From positions 1-64,000 of the forward strand of contig NZ_JASLGE010000077.1 of NCBI RefSeq assembly GCF_030150285.1: a DNA stretch of 64,000 nucleotides, written 5' to 3'. Under the pieces are notes generated by a model. The model had not been told where the DNA came from, did not search any database, and was given only the letters and a program-made list of their open reading frames with translations. This document shows, piece after piece, positions 52,048-60,334 of the stretch (its first letter is position 1; each line of letters begins with the position of its first letter). The stretch comes from Pseudomonas sp. (lineage in GTDB: Bacteria; Pseudomonadota; Gammaproteobacteria; Pseudomonadales; Pseudomonadaceae). Both the position numbers and the translations under genes were made by a program.

Positions 52048-52803
52048 TTAAACCACTTCCACGCGGATCTTGTGTTGAGCGAGCAGTTGAGCAAGCTCCG
52101 GCACGGGGAGTTGGTCTGTCACCAGGCAATCAATCAAGCTGATCGGGCCCAGACGAACCATTGCGTTGCGGCCAAATTTGCTGGAGTCGGCGGCGAGTAT
52201 GGTTTGTCGGGCGTTAGCTATGATCGCCTGCGACACACGTACTTCTTGATAGTCGAAGTCCAGCAGGCTGCCGTCGGAGTCAATACCGCTGATGCCTACC
52301 AGGGCAAAATCGAACTTGAACTGGTTGATGAAGTCGACGCTGGCCTGGCCCACGATACCGCCATCACGGCGCACATTTCCGCCTGCGATCAAGACTTCAA
52401 AGTCGTCTTTGGCGCTAAGGATCGAGGCAACGTGCAGGTTGTTGGTGATGATTTTCAGGTGACTGTGATTCAGCAGCGCCCGGGCAATCGACTCGGTAGT
52501 GGTGCCGATATTGATAAAGAGCGAGGCGTGGTCGGGAATCTGGGCGGCAATGGCTTCAGCAATGCGTCGTTTTTCATCGCGCATCTGGTCGGCGCGCATG
52601 GCATAGGCGGTGTTCTCAACGCTGGAGTCATAGGCGGCTCCACCGTGGTAGCGGCGCAACAGATCGGCCTCAGCCAACTGGTTGATGTCTCGGCGGATGG
52701 TCTGCGGGGTGACAACAAAAAGCTGCGCCATTTCCTCAATGCTGACATAGCCGCGTTCGCGAACCAGTTCGAGGATCTGCTGTTGGCGGGGGGGCAGATT
52801 CAT
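52048..52803 (-). CDS. glpR: Glycerol-3-phosphate regulon repressor
   Basis: This 251-residue DeoR-family repressor has the N-terminal winged helix PPRQQQILELVRERGYVSIE, FVVTPQTIRRDINQLAEADL and RYHGGA, then a sugar-phosphate sensing domain (FINIGTTTESIARAL, VLIAGGNVRRDGGIVG, LVGISGIDSDGSLLDF). The inducer is probably glycerol-3-phosphate. The start at 52803 follows AGGAAA and gives the family length; the open frame runs on to 52914. It lies between glpK and glpD. Confidence 0.93.
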   Translation of the reverse strand: MNLPPRQQQILELVRERGYVSIEEMAQLFVVTPQTIRRDINQLAEADLLRRYHGGAAYDSSVENTAYAMRADQMRDEKRRIAEAIAAQIPDHASLFINIGTTTESIARALLNHSHLKIITNNLHVASILSAKDDFEVLIAGGNVRRDGGIVGQASVDFINQFKFDFALVGISGIDSDGSLLDFDYQEVRVSQAIIANARQTILAADSSKFGRNAMVRLGPISLIDCLVTDQLPVPELAQLLAQHKIRVEVV

Positions 52804-52938
52804 GGGATTTCCTTTGGGCGGCCGAGCAAAATTCGCCCATGATGCCGCAGGAAAGCCTCGTCTGCTACTTGCAGGTGTTAGACGCGCGTTGCTACTGCGG
52901 GCCCGGGTGGGCACCGCAGCAGCCGTCAGGTGCGGCGC

Positions 52939-54444
52939 TTAGTTGCTTTCTTCGTGGGGTTCCCAGTCCCGCGTGCGGCTGACGGCTTTTTTCCAGCCTG
53001 CATAGAGCTTCTCCTTGGACGCTTCATCCAGAGTGGCCTCGAACTGGCGTTCGATGACCGCCTTGCCTCGCAGCTCGTCCAGGCTGCTCCAGAAACCGCA
53101 AGCCAGACCTGCCAGGTAGGCTGCACCCAAGGCGGTGGTTTCACGCATTTGTGGGCGTTCAACCGAGGTGCCGAGGATGTCTGCCTGGAACTGCATCAGG
53201 AAGTTGTTGGCAACAGCACCCCCGTCAACGCGCAAAGCCTTGAGGCGCTCGCCGGAGTCTTGCTGCATGGCGTCCAGTACATCCCGGGTTTGGTAGGCGA
53301 TGGATTCGAGTGCGGCGCGAATGATGTGGTCTACGCGCACGCCGCGTGTCAGGCCGAACAGCGCACCACGGGCGTAGGGGTCCCAATAGGGGGCACCCAG
53401 GCCGGTGAACGCGGGCACCAGGTACACACCGTTGCTGTCTTTGACCTTATTGGCAAAATATTCAGTGTCGTGAGCGTCGTTGATGATCTTAAGTTCATCA
53501 CGCAGCCATTGCACGGTAGAACCGCCATTGAACACCGCGCCCTCAAGCGCATAAGCCACTTCCCCGCGCGGGCCGCATGCGATGGTGGTCAGCATGCCGT
53601 GGGTGGATTTCACGGCGTTGGTGCCTGTGTTCATCAGCAGGAAGCAGCCGGTACCGTAGGTGTTTTTTGCCTGGCCCGGTTCTACACACATTTGGCCGAA
53701 CAAGGCGGCTTGCTGGTCGCCCGCGATACCGCCGATGGCGATCCCGCTTTTCGTGCGGCCGTAGATTTCGGATGACGATTTCACTTCCGGCAGCATTTCA
53801 CGCGGGATATCCAGAACATCCAGCATCTTGGCATCCCACTCCAGCGTGTGGATGTTGAACAGCAGGGTGCGCGAGGCATTGGTGTAGTCGGTGACATGGG
53901 TTTTACCGCCGGTAAACTTCCAGATCAGCCAGCTGTCGACGGTGCCAAAGAGCAGTTCGCCCTTGCGCGCGCGTTCTCGGCTGCCTTCGACGTGGTCGAG
54001 GATCCATTTCAATTTGGTGCCGGAGAAGTACGGGTCGGTGACCAGGCCAGTGGTATCGCTGATGTATTGCTCATGGCCGTCGCGTTTAAGCTGTTCGCAG
54101 ATTTCGGTGCTGCGTCGGCACTGCCAGACAATGGCGTTGTAAATCGGGCGGCCGGTGATTTTGTCCCATACCACGGTCGTCTCGCGCTGATTGGTAATGC
54201 CAATGGCGGCGACCTGGTCGTGATGCAGGCCGGCTTGCGCGAGGGCCTCGACCATGACGGCGCTTTGGGTGGCGAAAATTTCCATCGGATCGTGTTCAAC
54301 CCACCCGGCTTGCGGGTAGTGCTGTTGGAACTCGCGCTGTGCGGTGCACACGACATTGGCGTCACGGTCAAAGATGATCGCTCGCGAACTCGTCGTGCCT
54401 TGGTCCAGTGCAATGATGTAGTTCTTATTTTGAATGTCGGTCAT
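52939..54444 (-). CDS. glpK: Glycerol kinase
   Basis: This 501-residue cytosolic kinase phosphorylates glycerol with ATP. FGGY-family marks include IALDQGTTSSRAIIFD, GWVEHDPMEI, TNQRETTVVW, FGTVDSWLIWKF, YGTGCFLLMNTG and GAPYWDPYARGAL. It commits glycerol taken up by GlpF, and the product goes to GlpD. It is 88 bases downstream of glpF with a hairpin between. Confidence 0.96.
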   Translation of the reverse strand: MTDIQNKNYIIALDQGTTSSRAIIFDRDANVVCTAQREFQQHYPQAGWVEHDPMEIFATQSAVMVEALAQAGLHHDQVAAIGITNQRETTVVWDKITGRPIYNAIVWQCRRSTEICEQLKRDGHEQYISDTTGLVTDPYFSGTKLKWILDHVEGSRERARKGELLFGTVDSWLIWKFTGGKTHVTDYTNASRTLLFNIHTLEWDAKMLDVLDIPREMLPEVKSSSEIYGRTKSGIAIGGIAGDQQAALFGQMCVEPGQAKNTYGTGCFLLMNTGTNAVKSTHGMLTTIACGPRGEVAYALEGAVFNGGSTVQWLRDELKIINDAHDTEYFANKVKDSNGVYLVPAFTGLGAPYWDPYARGALFGLTRGVRVDHIIRAALESIAYQTRDVLDAMQQDSGERLKALRVDGGAVANNFLMQFQADILGTSVERPQMRETTALGAAYLAGLACGFWSSLDELRGKAVIERQFEATLDEASKEKLYAGWKKAVSRTRDWEPHEESN

Positions 54445-54475
54445 GGGCTTGCCTTGCAGAATGAGGGAGTGGGCT

Positions 54476-54517
54476 CAGGGCGCGAGACAGTAACGGGCAG
54501 TGGTCTCGTGCGCCCTG
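54476..54517 (-). promoter_or_regulatory. Intercistronic hairpin between glpF and glpK
   Basis: CAGGGCGCGAGAC (54476-54488) pairs with GTCTCGTGCGCCCTG (54503-54517) with a two-base bulge. It lies between the glpF stop and the glpK start and may tune their relative levels. There is no U tract. Confidence 0.5.
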
Positions 54518-54532
54518 CTTCAAAAGTCGATA

Positions 54533-55384
54533 TCAGGAGGCCTGGGTTTTCACTTCAGCACTGGTTTGAGCTTGCGTCGTCGCGGGCTCGAGATCAGGCA
54601 AGTGGCGGGCAAGCAACCCGCGATAGATACCTGCGCCGAGGCAGGCCCCCACGATAGGGGCAAAAATCGGGATCAGAAAGTAGGGAATATCCCGCGCGCC
54701 GGTCATTGACACCTCACCCCAACCGGCGAAGAACGTCATCAGTTTAGGCCCGAAATCACGCGCCGGGTTCATCGCAAAGCCTGTGAGTGGGCCCATTGAG
54801 CTACCAATTACGGCGATCAGCAAGCCAATTAATAACGGGGCCAAAGCACCGCGAGGTAAACCGTTCTTGTCGTCAGTCAGTGCCATGATCACGCCCATCA
54901 GAATCGCCGTGATCACGACTTCAACCAAGAAGGCTTGCAATGTCGACAGCGAAGGATGGGGGTAAGTGGAGAAGACTGACGCCAGTTCCAGGCTGGCTTC
55001 ACTTCCACGAACCATCGCGTGGGCTTGTTCGTAATCGAAAAACAGATTGCTGTACAGCGTGTAGACCAGTGCAGCGGCACAAAAGGCTCCCGCGACCTGG
55101 GCGAGGATATAAAACGGCAGTTTGCGCTTATCGAAATCAGTGAACAGGCAGAGCGCGATACTGACAGCTGGGTTCAGGTGGGCGCCCGACACGCCAGCCG
55201 TCAGGTAGATCGCCATGCTGACGCCAATGCCCCAGATGATGCTGATTTCCCATAAACCAAAGCTGGCACCCGCGACCTTGAGCGCCGCGACGCAACCTGT
55301 TCCAAAGAAGATCAATAAGGCAGTGCCGAGGAACTCGGCCATACACTGCCCTGAAAGCGTGGGGTGCTGCGATGCAGTCGTCAT
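54533..55384 (-). CDS. glpF: Glycerol uptake facilitator
   Basis: This 283-residue aquaglyceroporin of the MIP family has six helices and both NPA boxes, SGAHLNPAVSIAL and GFAMNPARDFGP. The Asp after the second box (NPARD) is the glycerol-channel mark. It admits glycerol across the inner membrane for GlpK. GAGG precedes the ATG by 7 bases, and an A/C-rich Crc/Hfq-like stretch lies directly before that. Confidence 0.95.
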   Translation of the reverse strand: MTTASQHPTLSGQCMAEFLGTALLIFFGTGCVAALKVAGASFGLWEISIIWGIGVSMAIYLTAGVSGAHLNPAVSIALCLFTDFDKRKLPFYILAQVAGAFCAAALVYTLYSNLFFDYEQAHAMVRGSEASLELASVFSTYPHPSLSTLQAFLVEVVITAILMGVIMALTDDKNGLPRGALAPLLIGLLIAVIGSSMGPLTGFAMNPARDFGPKLMTFFAGWGEVSMTGARDIPYFLIPIFAPIVGACLGAGIYRGLLARHLPDLEPATTQAQTSAEVKTQAS

Positions 55385-55398
55385 TTTAAACCTCGTTT

Positions 55399-55406
55399 TT
55401 GTTGTT
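55399..55406 (-). promoter_or_regulatory. Candidate Crc/Hfq CA motif before glpF
   Basis: The minus strand reads AAAAACAACAAAAACGAGG, with AACAACAA placed immediately before the glpF Shine-Dalgarno. This is a close fit to the Hfq/Crc target motif AAnAAnAA and the right position for translational repression by preferred carbon sources. Confidence 0.6.
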
Positions 55407-55509
55407 TTTTTGACGTCTTAAGTCAGGGAGTCGTGGAGAGAGCCAAAAGCCGGGTGGTCTAAGCCCGAGTCTTTTCATAGGCGAGTAAGGGTGTTCATGT
55501 TGTGAGTAG

Positions 55510-55560
55510 ATATATTCAAATTCGAAAAATATAGACAAGAAACACGGCTGTCAAAGGTCG
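55510..55560 (-). promoter_or_regulatory. Likely GlpR-binding region of glpF
   Basis: AAATTCGAAAAAT (55517-55529) and TCGAAAGTGAAC (55557-55568 on the edge) share TTCGAAA elements with the glpD upstream region. They lie about 130-180 bases before the glpF ATG. The gap 55385-55765 holds no gene. Assignment to GlpR is by shared sequence and position. Confidence 0.45.
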
Positions 55561-55765
55561 AAAGTGAACGGGCATTCATATTCTGACTTTCAAGCGGGGG
55601 GTTGGTACTTATTTTTCTGTAAGTAAAAACTACAATTTGGTAGGTTTGAGTGTATCGATTCAGCGCCATTCGCGGCTCAAACACCTGTGCTAGCGCCTTT
55701 TTGTTGCCTGTTGACCTAGAATTGGCCGTTGGTTTTTTCTCATCCACGTCGAGACTGGAGTTGCC

Positions 55766-56242
55766 ATGACGCCTGCATTGGACCTTTTGAAAAAAGTTCG
55801 CGCCGAACACCGAGTACACAGCTATGAACATGACCCAAAAGCTGCGTCGTATGGTTTAGAGGCGGCAGAAAAGCTGGGTCTGGAGACGGCTCAGGTGTTC
55901 AAGACGCTGGTGGCGAGCAGTGAGAAGGGCGAATTATTGGTCGCAGTCGTACCGGTCGTCGGAAGTCTTGACCTGAAAGGGCTGGCGCAGGCAGCGGGCG
56001 TAAAAAAAGCTGAAATGGCAGATCCGGCAGCTGCGCAACGTTCAACGGGTTATTTATTGGGCGGGATCAGCCCGCTGGGGCAAAAGAAGCGGCTCCGTAC
56101 CTTTATTGACCAGAGTGCGCAGGGATTTTCCACGATCTTTGTCAGCGCGGGCCGTAGGGGCCTGGAGGTGGAGTTGTCACCTGCGGTACTGGCAGAGAAC
56201 ACGCAGGCGACATTTGCAGAGATAGGCAGAGTTCAGGTTTAA
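55766..56242 (+). CDS. ybaK: Cys-tRNA(Pro)/Cys-tRNA(Cys) deacylase
   Basis: This 158-residue YbaK/EbsC protein removes cysteine wrongly loaded on tRNA-Pro in trans. Family marks are VHSYEHDPKAASYGLEAAEKLGL, QVFKTLVASSEKGELLVAVVP (read in parts: QVFKTLVASS), the catalytic Lys in VFKTL, and GYLLGGISPLGQKKRLRTFID (in part: GGISPLGQKK). It is divergent from glpF, as in other Pseudomonas. It is followed by a GC hairpin. Confidence 0.92.
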   Translation: MTPALDLLKKVRAEHRVHSYEHDPKAASYGLEAAEKLGLETAQVFKTLVASSEKGELLVAVVPVVGSLDLKGLAQAAGVKKAEMADPAAAQRSTGYLLGGISPLGQKKRLRTFIDQSAQGFSTIFVSAGRRGLEVELSPAVLAENTQATFAEIGRVQV

Positions 56243-56247
56243 AGGGG

Positions 56248-56269
56248 TGCCGCCGCACTGGCGGCGGCA
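56248..56269. terminator. GC hairpin between convergent ybaK and ABC genes
   Basis: TGCCGCCGC (56248-56256) pairs with GCGGCGGCA (56261-56269) around ACTG. It lies 6 bases after the ybaK stop and 16 bases past the ABC stop on the other strand. There is no U tract. Confidence 0.5.
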
Positions 56270-56284
56270 ACAGGTTCAACGTTT

Positions 56285-57394
56285 TCAATGGCCGGTGCTA
56301 AACCGTCTTACACCAGGCTCCGTGTGGGAAATTTGCGCGGCAGTGCTGCCGCTGGCGTGGAACATGACCAGATGCTCGGCGGCTACGCGAATACCAACGT
56401 CTGTGCCGGGCTGGTGATCGGCATGGCTCGGGAAAATCGATTCCAACTGGCTGCCAGTGGGCAGTTGCAGGCGGTACAGGGTGGACGCGCCGAGGAAGGT
56501 CTTGCCGATGATCCGGGCTTTCAAATCGCTGTCCGGTGCGTAGACGATATCGTCCGGGCGCAGCAAGACATCCACGGCACCGCCGGTTGGCCAGGTATAG
56601 GCTCGGTTTCCACGCAAAATGCCTAGCTCGGTTTGAACCGATTCAGGGCTCAGCAACTGGCCGCGAATGAAATATCCCTGGCCGATGAAGCTCGCTACGA
56701 ATGGCGTCAGCGGTTCATGGTAGAGGTTGTAGGGCGTATCCCATTGCTCAAGACGGCCTTCTTTGAACACGCCAACATGATCGCTGACAGCGAAGGCTTC
56801 TTCTTGGTCGTGCGTCACTAAAATCGCGCTGGTACCGCGGGCTTTCAGGATATCCCGCACTTCATGGCTGAGCTTGCGCCGCAGCTCGCCATCGAGGTTG
56901 GAAAAAGGTTCGTCCAGCAAGAGCAGTTGTGGCTCTGGCGCGAGGGCGCGAGCCAATGCAACACGTTGTTGCTGCCCCCCGGATAGCTCGTGGGGGAAGC
57001 GTTTGCCCAGGTTCTTGAGGTTGACCAGTTCAAGCAACTCTTCGGTCACGCGCTCTTTGTTCGGGTGCTTGCGAATGCCAAACGCGATGTTGTCAGCCAC
57101 GCTCAGGTGCGGAAAAAGAGCGTAGTCCTGAAACACCATGCCGATACGACGTTTCTCAGGCGCCAAGGTGAATCCGGCGCTGGAGATGGTTTCTCCTGCC
57201 AGTTGGATTTCACCCTGATGCACGGGTTCAAACCCGGCAATGGCGCGCAGCGTGGTGGTTTTACCGCACCCTGAGGAGCCCAGCAAACAACCAATATCGC
57301 CGGCATTGAGGTGCAGGTTAAGGTTTTGCACCACGCTTTGGCCTTGGTAACCACAGGCCAGATCACGGAGATTGAGCAATAGCGGCTGACTCAT
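56285..57394 (-). CDS. ABC transporter ATPase of the FbpC/PotA type, no permease nearby
   Basis: This 369-residue ATPase has Walker A GSSGCGKTT, Q-loop FQDYALFPH, signature LSGGQQQR, Walker B LLLLDEPFSNLD and switch VTHDQEEAF, followed by a C-terminal TOBE-like domain (about 240-345). The pattern is that of importer ATPases for iron, sulfate or polyamines. Its ATG overlaps the argF stop by ATGA, so it is translated after argF, yet no permease or binding protein lies in the window. The same pairing is seen in P. putida (from memory). The substrate is unknown. Confidence 0.88.
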   Translation of the reverse strand: MSQPLLLNLRDLACGYQGQSVVQNLNLHLNAGDIGCLLGSSGCGKTTTLRAIAGFEPVHQGEIQLAGETISSAGFTLAPEKRRIGMVFQDYALFPHLSVADNIAFGIRKHPNKERVTEELLELVNLKNLGKRFPHELSGGQQQRVALARALAPEPQLLLLDEPFSNLDGELRRKLSHEVRDILKARGTSAILVTHDQEEAFAVSDHVGVFKEGRLEQWDTPYNLYHEPLTPFVASFIGQGYFIRGQLLSPESVQTELGILRGNRAYTWPTGGAVDVLLRPDDIVYAPDSDLKARIIGKTFLGASTLYRLQLPTGSQLESIFPSHADHQPGTDVGIRVAAEHLVMFHASGSTAAQISHTEPGVRRFSTGH

Positions 57395-58311
57395 GCCGGT
57401 TGGTGCGCAGGCTGAACAAGTAACTCAAGCAGCGCTTTTTGCGCGTGCAAGCGGTTCTCGGCTTGGTCCCAGGCCACAGAGCGCGTGTCATCCAGCAGGT
57501 CCAGGCTGATTTCTTCGCCACGGTGAGCTGGCAGGCAGTGCATGAACAGCACGTCATCGGCCGCCAAGTCGAGCAGGGCGCGGTTGACTTGATAAGGCGC
57601 AAACAGCTTCAGACGTTTGTCCGTTTCTTCTTCCTGGCCCATGGAGGTCCAGACATCGGTGCTCACCAGATGCGCACCGTGTACGGCTTCGCGCGGGTCA
57701 CGCATGATGCTCACGCGATCGCCGGCCAGGGCCACGAACTCGGCATTGGGCTCGTAGCCTTCCGGGCAGGCCACGCGCAGTTGGAAGTCAAACTGGATCG
57801 CTGCTTCTATATAGCTATTACACATGTTGTTGCCATCGCCGATCCAGGCCACGGTTTTACCTTTGATCGAACCGCGGTGTTCAAGGAAGGTCTGCATGTC
57901 GGCCAGCAGTTGGCAAGGGTGAAGATCGTCTGAAAGGCCATTGATCACGGGAACACGGGAGTTTGCCGCGAACTCGGTCAATGTGCTGTGGGCGAAGGTA
58001 CGAATCATCACCGCATCCAGCATGCTCGACATCACAATCGCACTGTCTGCAATAGGTTCGCCACGGCCCAGTTGGGTGTCGCGTGTGGACAGGAAGATGG
58101 CCTGGCCGCCCAGTTGGATCATGCCGGCTTCAAATGAGAGCCGGGTGCGGGTCGATGATTTTTCGAAAATCATGCCCAGCACGCGGTTTTTCAAGGGTTC
58201 GAAGAGAACGCCGCGTTTACGCAGGTCTTTTAGCTCGATACCGCGACGAATCACGCTGACTAGCTCTTGGGGCGTGCAATCCATCAGGGAGAGAAAGTGC
58301 CTTGCGCTCAT
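57391..58311 (-). CDS. argF: Anabolic ornithine carbamoyltransferase
   Basis: This 306-residue cytosolic enzyme makes citrulline from ornithine and carbamoyl phosphate in arginine synthesis. The carbamoyl phosphate site is FEKSSTRTRLSFE, with HPCQLLADMQT and the ornithine/catalytic loop FMHCLPAHRGEE. Of two adjacent Met codons, the second (58311, MSARHFLS) matches P. aeruginosa ArgF; the first at 58314 also has acceptable spacing to AAGG. It is the first gene of a pair with the ABC ATPase. The gap 58315-58739 shows no gene. Confidence 0.95.
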   Translation of the reverse strand: MSARHFLSLMDCTPQELVSVIRRGIELKDLRKRGVLFEPLKNRVLGMIFEKSSTRTRLSFEAGMIQLGGQAIFLSTRDTQLGRGEPIADSAIVMSSMLDAVMIRTFAHSTLTEFAANSRVPVINGLSDDLHPCQLLADMQTFLEHRGSIKGKTVAWIGDGNNMCNSYIEAAIQFDFQLRVACPEGYEPNAEFVALAGDRVSIMRDPREAVHGAHLVSTDVWTSMGQEEETDKRLKLFAPYQVNRALLDLAADDVLFMHCLPAHRGEEISLDLLDDTRSVAWDQAENRLHAQKALLELLVQPAHQPA

Positions 58312-58660
58312 CATTAACTACCTTTTTTGCAACGATCGCAGAGACTCAAAGCCGGTTTATTTCGAAAAACGGGTGAGACCTGCGGCGAAAGCCGCACGGG
58401 GCGACGAAATAGGGGAAGGCGCGATCTTATAAGCAAATGTCGCGTCTTGCCAATCAGGGTATGTGTTCAATAGGTCGAGCAAAACGTGCGTTGTGGTGCC
58501 TGTTTGCTTCACCTTAGCTGGCTATTTGTACACTGCCCTTACACTGCTTGGCAATTGCGAGGTGGATGGCTACCCGCTGGCCATGTTTTTCAGGGGCTCT
58601 GCTACAGCGCTCACCCGGGGTTTTAAAAGGACGGGCAAAGACCATTGTCTATCGGGGAGA

Positions 58661-58677
58661 CCGAGCGTCGCGCTCGG
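58661..58677 (+). promoter_or_regulatory. Leader hairpin before grxD
   Basis: CCGAGCG (58661-58667) pairs with CGCTCGG (58671-58677) around TCG, followed by CTTTCC. It lies about 63 bases before the grxD ATG, terminator-like but with a weak T tract. Confidence 0.4.
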
Positions 58678-58739
58678 CTTTCCGTTACAATATGCCACCG
58701 TGCCGACAACTGAGTCGGAAAGTTCAGCCGAGGTGCTCC

Positions 58740-59072
58740 ATGGATATCATCGAAACTATTAAAGATCAGATTGCTAACAACACCATTCTGCTCTACATGA
58801 AAGGCTCTCCGAATGCCCCGCAGTGCGGTTTTTCGTCGAAAGCTGCCCAGGCCGTGATGGGCTGTGGTGAGAAGTTCGCTTACGTGGACATCCTTCAGAA
58901 CCCTGAGATTCGAGCCAATCTGCCGAAATACGCAAACTGGCCAACGTTCCCGCAATTGTGGGTCGCGGGTGAGTTGGTAGGCGGCAGTGACATCATGGCT
59001 GAGATGTTTGCAGACGGTTCCTTGCAGACGCTGATCAAAGAAGCGGCTGCAAAGGCTGCTGAAAAAGCCTAA
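58740..59072 (+). CDS. grxD: Monothiol glutaredoxin (CGFS type)
   Basis: This 110-residue Grx4-type protein carries the CGFS active site with Cys29 (PQCGFSSKA), the GSH-binding WPTFPQLWV and GGSDIM. It carries and delivers [2Fe-2S] clusters rather than reducing disulfides. The start at 58740 (MDIIETIKDQ) follows GAGGTG; the open frame extends upstream without family match. It is followed by a strong terminator and sits beside bfr and bfd, an iron-handling group. Confidence 0.94.
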   Translation: MDIIETIKDQIANNTILLYMKGSPNAPQCGFSSKAAQAVMGCGEKFAYVDILQNPEIRANLPKYANWPTFPQLWVAGELVGGSDIMAEMFADGSLQTLIKEAAAKAAEKA

Positions 59073-59116
59073 GTGGCTGTTGGTGTGATGACGTGCGTTG
59101 TAACGTGATCATGCAA

Positions 59117-59155
59117 TAAAAAGCCCTGCCTGATTAATCAGGCAGGGCTTTTTTA
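59117..59155. terminator. Bidirectional Rho-independent terminator between grxD and bfr
   Basis: AGCCCTGCCTGATT (59122-59135) pairs with AATCAGGCAGGGCT (59136-59149), flanked by AAAAA on the left and TTTTTT on the right. It suits both convergent genes. Confidence 0.93.
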
Positions 59156-59165
59156 GTGGGGACGG

Positions 59166-59636
59166 TTACTCACCCATTTGAGATTGCAGGTAATTCTCAA
59201 TACCTATTTTATCGATCAGGCCCAACTGTGTTTCCAGCCAATCGATATGTTCTTCTTCCGATTCCAGAATATCTTCCAGAAGTTCACGGCTACCAAAGTC
59301 TGCGATAACTTCGCAGTGAGCAATCGCTGCCTTGAGATCAGCGTGGCCTGTCTTCTCGATGCGCAGGTCGCACTCGAGCATTTCTTTGGTGTGCTCGCCG
59401 ATGTGCAGCTTGCCCAAGTCCTGCACGTTTGGCAGGCCCTCCAGGAACAGGATGCGTTTGATCAGCTTGTCCGCGTGTTTCATTTCGTCGATGGATTCGT
59501 TGTATTCGTGCTTGCCTAACTTTTCCAGGCCCCAATCCTGATACATGCGTGCATGCAGAAAGTATTGGTTGATCGCAACCAGCTCGTTACCGAGGATTTT
59601 GTTGAGGTGCTGGATGACTGAAATGTCGCCTTTCAT
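59166..59636 (-). CDS. bfr: Bacterioferritin
   Basis: This 156-residue haem ferritin stores iron in a 24-mer. All ferroxidase residues are present: Glu18, Tyr25, Glu51, His54, Glu94, Glu127 and His130, and the haem ligand Met52. The start MKGDISVIQHL and the overall match are of the BfrB type of P. aeruginosa. Iron release needs the ferredoxin Bfd encoded 200 bases away in the same direction. Confidence 0.96.
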   Translation of the reverse strand: MKGDISVIQHLNKILGNELVAINQYFLHARMYQDWGLEKLGKHEYNESIDEMKHADKLIKRILFLEGLPNVQDLGKLHIGEHTKEMLECDLRIEKTGHADLKAAIAHCEVIADFGSRELLEDILESEEEHIDWLETQLGLIDKIGIENYLQSQMGE

Positions 59637-59797
59637 CGCGAGGGCCTGCCTTAGTTAACCGTATATAAGGCAGAGTTTGAGCTGCGTACTAGAGACTGTC
59701 AAACCTAAGTATTTGAATAATAAATGAAAATTAATCGGAATAAGAATGTTTGTGTTCCGCGTCTTGGCCCTAAGTACTTGAATTTTTGGCATAAAAA

Positions 59798-59818
59798 AAC
59801 CGGACATTAAGCCCGGTT
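59798..59818 (-). terminator. Rho-independent terminator after bfd
   Basis: AACCGG (59798-59803) pairs with CCGGTT (59813-59818), with seven A directly left of the stem, which form a U tract on the minus strand. It lies 17 bases past the bfd stop. Confidence 0.75.
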
Positions 59819-59834
59819 CATTGAAAATGGTTAA

Positions 59835-60053
59835 TTACACAGCAGTAAATTCAGTTGTAAAACCCATCGCTGCCTGGCTGGCTTGCAAGGAACTGAGGGT
59901 TTCGCGAACCACCTGCTTGGCCAGGCAAGCACATTTGCCGCATTGGCTGGCAACCCCGGTCGCTTCACGCACTTCACGGTAGCTGCAGCAACCTTCGTAG
60001 ATTGCATCGCGGATTTTTCCGTCAGTGACGCCGGTGCATAGGCAAACGTACAT
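59835..60053 (-). CDS. bfd: Bacterioferritin-associated ferredoxin
   Basis: This 72-residue [2Fe-2S] protein gives electrons to BfrB so that stored iron can leave. The cluster cysteines are Cys4 and Cys6 (YVCLCTGVTD) and Cys38 and Cys41 (QCGKC). The start at 60053 (MYVCLC) is chosen by family match; the open frame runs 10 codons further upstream. A Fur-like box precedes it, in keeping with induction under low iron. Confidence 0.95.
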   Translation of the reverse strand: MYVCLCTGVTDGKIRDAIYEGCCSYREVREATGVASQCGKCACLAKQVVRETLSSLQASQAAMGFTTEFTAV

Positions 60054-60103
60054 AAATAAGAACCATCGCTGGTTGGGATTCAATAAAACAGATCTTAATG
60101 TTA

Positions 60104-60122
60104 ACGAGAATGATTGTCAAAG
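60104..60122 (-). promoter_or_regulatory. Fur box upstream of bfd
   Basis: The minus strand TTTGACAATCATTCTCGTT fits the Fur pattern (AATCATTCTC core) and lies about 50-70 bases before the bfd ATG. Bfd is a known low-iron gene in Pseudomonas. Confidence 0.7.
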
Positions 60123-60334
60123 TGCATTAGGTCTCGGTTAACGCTCTATTCAGGTTATGCAGACGAACGGTCTAGGTGTCTCATTTGTCGGTGGGTGAAA
60201 AAGGGCTAAGGGCGGTTCCGATGAGCGGTGTATGATGGTGGGTCAATTTCACCCGGGAACTGGCCAGATTCCGCTGTTTCACGACAGCAGCCAAGCCTGA
60301 TCCCGTTCTTCACGTTGCACCCAGGAGATATCCA

